A stretch of DNA of 19,249 bases, taken from assembly GCA_900128395.1 (NCBI GenBank), contig LT649586.1, positions 1 to 19,249 of the forward strand, in the 5' to 3' direction. Origin of the DNA: Stramenopiles sp. TOSAG23-2. Taxonomy: Eukaryota > Sar. This document shows, one piece after another, positions 15,993 to 19,249 of the stretch; within the stretch, counting starts at the first letter, position 1; every line of letters begins with the position of its first letter. The notes beneath the pieces are model-generated. The model was not told the origin of the DNA and did no database searches. It saw nothing but the letters and a program-made list of their open reading frames with translations. The position numbers and the translations under genes are program-made.

Positions 15993-16222
15993 ATATTATA
16001 AAATAATTTAACATACACGAATATATGAGATCACGTGTTTTAATTTTACAAACCTTTTTTTGTCAATTATTATTCCCTATGCCTTATTAATTAATTCGAT
16101 ATGTGTCACATTATTTAATAAATAGTATACCTGTTATAGTTCCCATCATTATTCTTTTACACTTTTATAGAGATATTCTTTATATACATGTATACATATA
16201 TAATAAAATCAAAAATTTTAAG

Positions 16223-16714
16223 TTATGCAAAATAATCACGTGGATCACTACGACTAATGGTATACCACCAAGAGTTACCTAATATATACATATTAAGCAA
16301 AATAAATAATAATACTAAAATATTCCCTGTAAGCGTTGAGATTATACTGGTATTAATATTACTACAATCTAACATTTTACTACAATCTTTTCCTTTCTTT
16401 TTCTTTTTTTTATCTTTCTTTTTACCGACTGGTGAAATATTTATATTTTGATGCATTGGATTTTTTACAGTGTTCATGCCGTTTTCTTTATATTCACCTT
16501 TTCCTATCGTTTCTATTTCTTTCTCCTCTGCCACTTGTCTCCGCCTATCTCTATCTCTATATTTTCTAGCTTTCTTTGCCTTACTCTTTTTACGACAATC
16601 TTTATAGAAATCAGTTCCCCATGATACAAAATATGCTACAAATACACTCAATCCAAGAAATGTGTAGAGATCAATATCTTCGCGTATCAATTCTGCTTCT
16701 TGCTTGTAAGCCAT
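16223..16714 (-). CDS. Small two-segment membrane protein, function unknown
   Basis: 163 residues from the ATG at 16714. A hydrophobic segment at about 17-36 (FLGLSVFVAYFVSWGT) is followed by a very basic stretch (about 41-60, CRKKSKAKKARKYRDRDRRR), a polar linker and a lysine run (about 98-109), then a second hydrophobic segment (about 129-150, NILVLLFILLNMYILGNSWW) and a short polar tail. Both ends should lie on the same side, with the lysine-rich loop probably cytosolic, as in ER or organelle membrane proteins. The convergent neighbour is the CoA-transferase (288-base gap). No family was recognised. It looks real from its membrane pattern and clean start and stop, but could be a partial exon of a longer gene. 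Confidence 0.6.
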   Translation of the reverse strand: MAYKQEAELIREDIDLYTFLGLSVFVAYFVSWGTDFYKDCRKKSKAKKARKYRDRDRRRQVAEEKEIETIGKGEYKENGMNTVKNPMHQNINISPVGKKKDKKKKKKGKDCSKMLDCSNINTSIISTLTGNILVLLFILLNMYILGNSWWYTISRSDPRDYFA

Positions 16715-17124
16715 GATATTATGTTTATGTATGCATTATGTATATATGTATGTTGTATTTTCTTTTAATGTAGTATATACAGTATTAAACTTTATTTGGA
16801 TTATTATTTTTTTAGTATTGCAACTATTACTGTAAATAGTTTATTAAGAAGAAGTTGTTGTGTTGGAGTGCTGCTTGATGAAAAAAAACACTGCATGCGT
16901 TTGTTTTTATACTTATCGTATACTAAAATTTTATTGTCACTATAAAAAAATCAAAAATCACAACAAAGGAATTAATGAAATTAAGGCGAAGTTAAAAAAA
17001 GAAATATATTAAAAATAATGTGATGACCAGGGATGACGAAAGCCTTTTTGAGATTATTTTATCTTATTAAAATTTTTACAATACAACATACAAACATCAT
17101 CATCATCACATATGTTCCATTCGG
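16715..17124. other. Intergenic between two minus-strand membrane-protein genes
   Basis: 410 bases: TATG repeats and poly-A/T tracts near the 16714 start, and the presumed 3' UTR of the 17125-17910 gene near 17041-17124. No further gene or RNA is recognisable. Confidence 0.45.
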
Positions 17125-17910
17125 TCAAACGCTATCGATAGCAACTGTAGTATGAATTGTAGAAGAATTTCTACGTTGCTTCAATCGTTTCTTTGTATGT
17201 TCTAATTGTTTATTTTTAATCAATTCAGCTTCATGTTGATAATCGCTTGTATCATGTCGAAAATCACTTGTTATTCCATGCATGACATTTGAGGCTCTTC
17301 TATGATTATCATTTTCATCTTTACTTTTAAAATTTTTATTGTCAATTATATTATTTTCATTTGCAATTTTACCATTCATTGTTGTTGATTTTGTTGTTGT
17401 TACAGGTAATAATTTTGTTTGTGTTATGTCTTTTTTTCTTCGCTCTTGTCTTTGTTTTATTTTATGTTGAGTTTTTAAGAATGATTCATTTTTTATTAAA
17501 TCTTGCTTTTTATCAAATCTTGCACCATTTGATTCATATTCATGCTTTATACGTTGAAGGTTACGATCAGAGACAGACAATTGTTTACTAAATGATAATT
17601 TCTTTTTTAAGACTGGTTTCTTCTTGTTATTATTATTCTTATTACTTTTATTATCATTACTAGACGAAGACGATAATGAGTTATTGTTGTTGTTGCTATT
17701 ATTATTTTTATTATTATTATTTGATGGAATTATTTTAACTTGAGATTTTTTACGATGATTGGTATTTCGGGCTCGATATGATGACCTAGTTCTTTTAACG
17801 GACGTCAATTTATACAAACAACAACAAATTATTATCACTAGACATAAAAGACAAAAGCATACAATGGCAGCTTGAATACCAGGTAATTTTAATAACGTAT
17901 CCAGATCCAT
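17125..17910 (-). CDS. Single-pass membrane protein with a low-complexity basic tail, function unknown
   Basis: 261 residues from the ATG at 17910. A short acidic N terminus (MDLDTLLKLPG) is followed by one strong Cys-rich hydrophobic segment (about 13-34, AIVCFCLLCLVIIICCCLY) and then basic residues. This predicts an N-out, C-in type III anchor; the cysteines next to the membrane could be palmitoylated (inference). The rest is Lys/Asn/Ser-rich with an Asn run (about 60-78), a KKPVLKKKLSFSKQLS motif and likely coiled or basic helices (HKIKQRQERRKKD, HTKKRLKQRRNSS). No enzymatic motif was seen and no family recognised. Low-complexity composition lowers confidence, but the signal-anchor and clean frame argue for a real gene. 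Confidence 0.55.
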   Translation of the reverse strand: MDLDTLLKLPGIQAAIVCFCLLCLVIIICCCLYKLTSVKRTRSSYRARNTNHRKKSQVKIIPSNNNNKNNNSNNNNNSLSSSSSNDNKSNKNNNNKKKPVLKKKLSFSKQLSVSDRNLQRIKHEYESNGARFDKKQDLIKNESFLKTQHKIKQRQERRKKDITQTKLLPVTTTKSTTMNGKIANENNIIDNKNFKSKDENDNHRRASNVMHGITSDFRHDTSDYQHEAELIKNKQLEHTKKRLKQRRNSSTIHTTVAIDSV

Positions 17911-18380
17911 CTTTTTTTAGATATTTTTTTATTGATTTTACTATATTAAATTAAATAATAATTATTAATAAATCCATTTTTCAAAAATAATATATATAAT
18001 TACAAAATATTTCACGCAATTTTTTATTTACAGTAAATTATACTATCTTTTATTCCAACGTGCTGTTTTATTGGTATATATATACTTTGATTTCTTCCTT
18101 TTAATACGCATACATATATATACACATTATACTTATTTTATTATACAATTTTTTCTATAACTTATTATTATGTAAAACGTTCAACAACCGCAGCACATAG
18201 CTATAATAGACGACGAGTGTATATCATATAGCCATATTAATTTCGTGTGGAAGTACTTAAGGTTTTTTCAGAAAAAAAGAAAAAATACCGGATACGTTAA
18301 TCTAGAGTTAACGTAAACGTGTTTATGAATTTACCACATAATTATTATTTTTTTATCTTATTATTTTTACTAGGTAGTAT
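17911..18380. other. Intergenic upstream of the single-pass membrane protein gene
   Basis: 470 AT-rich bases with no credible reading frame. They should hold the promoter of the minus-strand gene starting at 17910. A short palindrome occurs at 18294-18314: ACGTTAA and TTAACGT flank the palindromic core TCTAGA plus one base. Confidence 0.4.
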
Positions 18381-18665
18381 CCTTGTAAATGAGAAGGATT
18401 GTTAGTGCATTTCAAAATGGAAGTTAATTTAAGTACTAATTTAGTATACTAATATATGTATATTTGATAGAGAGATATTGGATATTACAAAAAATCGGAA
18501 ATTCTTAGTTTATTCATCAAAATAACTATTGGTTGTTTTTGGATTTTTTGTAATATCCAATACCTCCCTATCAAATATACATAAATTAGTACACTAAATT
18601 AGTACTTAAATTAAGTACCATTTTGAAATTCACTAATATCCTTCTCATTTACTGAATTTACAAGG
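18381..18665. mobile_element. Long imperfect inverted repeat, MITE-like element or foldback
   Basis: Two arms of about 116 and 124 bases (18381-18496 and 18542-18665) are near-complements around a 45-base loop. Shared blocks, read outside to inside on the left arm, include CCTTGTAAAT, GAGAAGGAT, TTTCAAAATGG, TTAATTTAAGTACTAATTT, TATGTATATTTGATAG and TATTGGATATTACAAAAAAT. The arms differ by scattered substitutions and one short gap near the outer end. There is no coding capacity, as in miniature inverted-repeat elements or foldback transposons. No clean target-site duplication was found. Transcribed, it would make a long hairpin that could feed small-RNA pathways. Confidence 0.7.
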
Positions 18666-18687
18666 TTACAGGTTACATAGATTACAA

Positions 18688-18754
18688 GTTTTCCAAGAAT
18701 TTGTTTGCGGAAGGTTTGGATCCGTCTTTTTAAATACATGTTTTCCAAGAATTT
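18688..18754 (+). repeat. Short direct repeat beside the inverted repeat
   Basis: GTTTTCCAAGAATTT occurs at 18688-18702 and again, identical, at 18740-18754. The copies lie just outside the right arm of the inverted repeat and may be further relics of the same element or of a duplication. Confidence 0.6.
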
Positions 18755-19249
18755 ACAAACGTATATATTTATACTTGTGCTTGTTAGAATATGCAAATTA
18801 TTGTAGTAGCGTGTTCAGTGGTGGGTGGGTGCCAGCTGGGCCAGGTTGTTGAGCGGATAATAATCAAAGAAATATTTTTTCTTTATAATTTAAAAAACTT
18901 CTCTATGCTTTATCTTTTCTATAATTTATTTGTATGCTGGTATGCACGTATGATCCATATTACAATATATTCTTTAATAATTTACATTTATATATTTTTT
19001 TATAACGTTTTAGTTTTTCTTAAACATTTCTATACTTGTTTGTATACTAATATGTGCATATAATATTATACTAGTATCATAAAAATACAAATGCGTAGCT
19101 GCGTAGCACAAGTGAATGTGTGGTGGTTAGGGCAACCCGCAGCACGCAGCCAGAGAAGCAACCAGAATATGGCCTTCATGATGATATAACTACAAATACT
19201 TTTCGATGAAGTCCGGCCACCCCACCACACCCCCCCCACACACCTCACG
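18755..19249. other. Non-coding right edge with GC-richer patches
   Basis: No convincing gene. Two patches stand out from the AT-rich background: 18810-18858 (G-rich, GTGGTGGGTGGGTGCC) and 19090-19249. The latter holds a possible hairpin (GCTGCGT at 19098-19104 with ACGCAGC at 19144-19150) and ends in a C/A-rich low-complexity run with a block of eight C. Short frames here look spurious. The edge may be the start of a repeat or of another gene lying outside the window. Confidence 0.4.

Noticed and set aside
18611-18796. A 61-codon minus-strand frame across the right arm of the inverted repeat
   Set aside because: It overlaps the repeat arm and the direct repeats, has no domain, and fits chance in AT-rich DNA.
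18848-18862. A TGAGCGGATAA sequence resembling the bacterial lac operator, suggesting vector contamination
   Set aside because: Only about 11 bases match and the flanks differ on both sides; there is no vector sequence around it.
19066-19248. A 60-codon minus-strand frame at the right edge
   Set aside because: Its composition follows the C/A-rich low-complexity run, and no domain or start context supports it.

Overview
The window is nuclear DNA of an AT-rich, gene-dense eukaryotic microbe. Almost every gene is one uninterrupted reading frame. The coding regions carry long Asn, Asp and Ser runs written mostly in AAT, GAT and AGT codons, and the gaps between genes are short, TA-rich and full of small repeats. 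A CFAP97/Hemingway-type axonemal protein implies a flagellate or ciliated life stage. A class I-type PI3-kinase and an animal/protist-type secreted phospholipase B rule out a bacterium, and the standard genetic code is in use (TAA, TAG and TGA all end genes). Lineage cannot be fixed from this piece. A flagellated free-living protist, for example a stramenopile or another deep-branching group, fits best, but that is inference.

Layout, left to right. (1) 1-4337, minus strand: the N-terminal part of a class I-like PI3-kinase with a WW - PH - Ras-binding - degenerate WW - PI3K-C2 - PH layout. Its long frame stops at 312, but a second minus-strand frame stays open from 411 to the window edge, so the gene almost certainly continues leftward after a short intron or a frameshift. 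(2) 4338-5212: divergent intergenic region with TA/TG microsatellites and an unusually GC-rich, structured island near 4731-4890. (3) 5213-6331, plus: secreted GDSL phospholipase B. (4) 6672-8957, plus: a TTF2/RAD5-type SNF2 ATPase half-protein with altered ATP-hydrolysis motifs and no helicase C-terminal lobe. (5) 9191-10825, plus: leucine-rich-repeat protein with a basic tail. (6) 11161-12138, plus: SpoU/TrmH RNA 2'-O-ribose methyltransferase. (7) 12405-13790, minus: CFAP97-domain protein. (8) 14468-15934, plus: mitochondrial family III CoA-transferase. (9) 16223-16714, minus: small protein with two membrane segments. (10) 17125-17910, minus: single-pass membrane protein with a low-complexity tail. 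(11) 17911-19249: no convincing gene, but a long imperfect inverted repeat (18381-18665) that looks like a MITE-type element, and a C/A-rich edge.

The genes do not form a pathway: they cover lipid signalling, secreted lipid hydrolysis, chromatin/transcription, RNA modification, axoneme and mitochondrial CoA metabolism, as expected of an ordinary compact eukaryotic chromosome. The items most worth a second look are the PI3K domain layout and its broken or spliced frame, the apparently hydrolysis-dead SNF2 protein, the inverted-repeat element and the structured GC-rich island.
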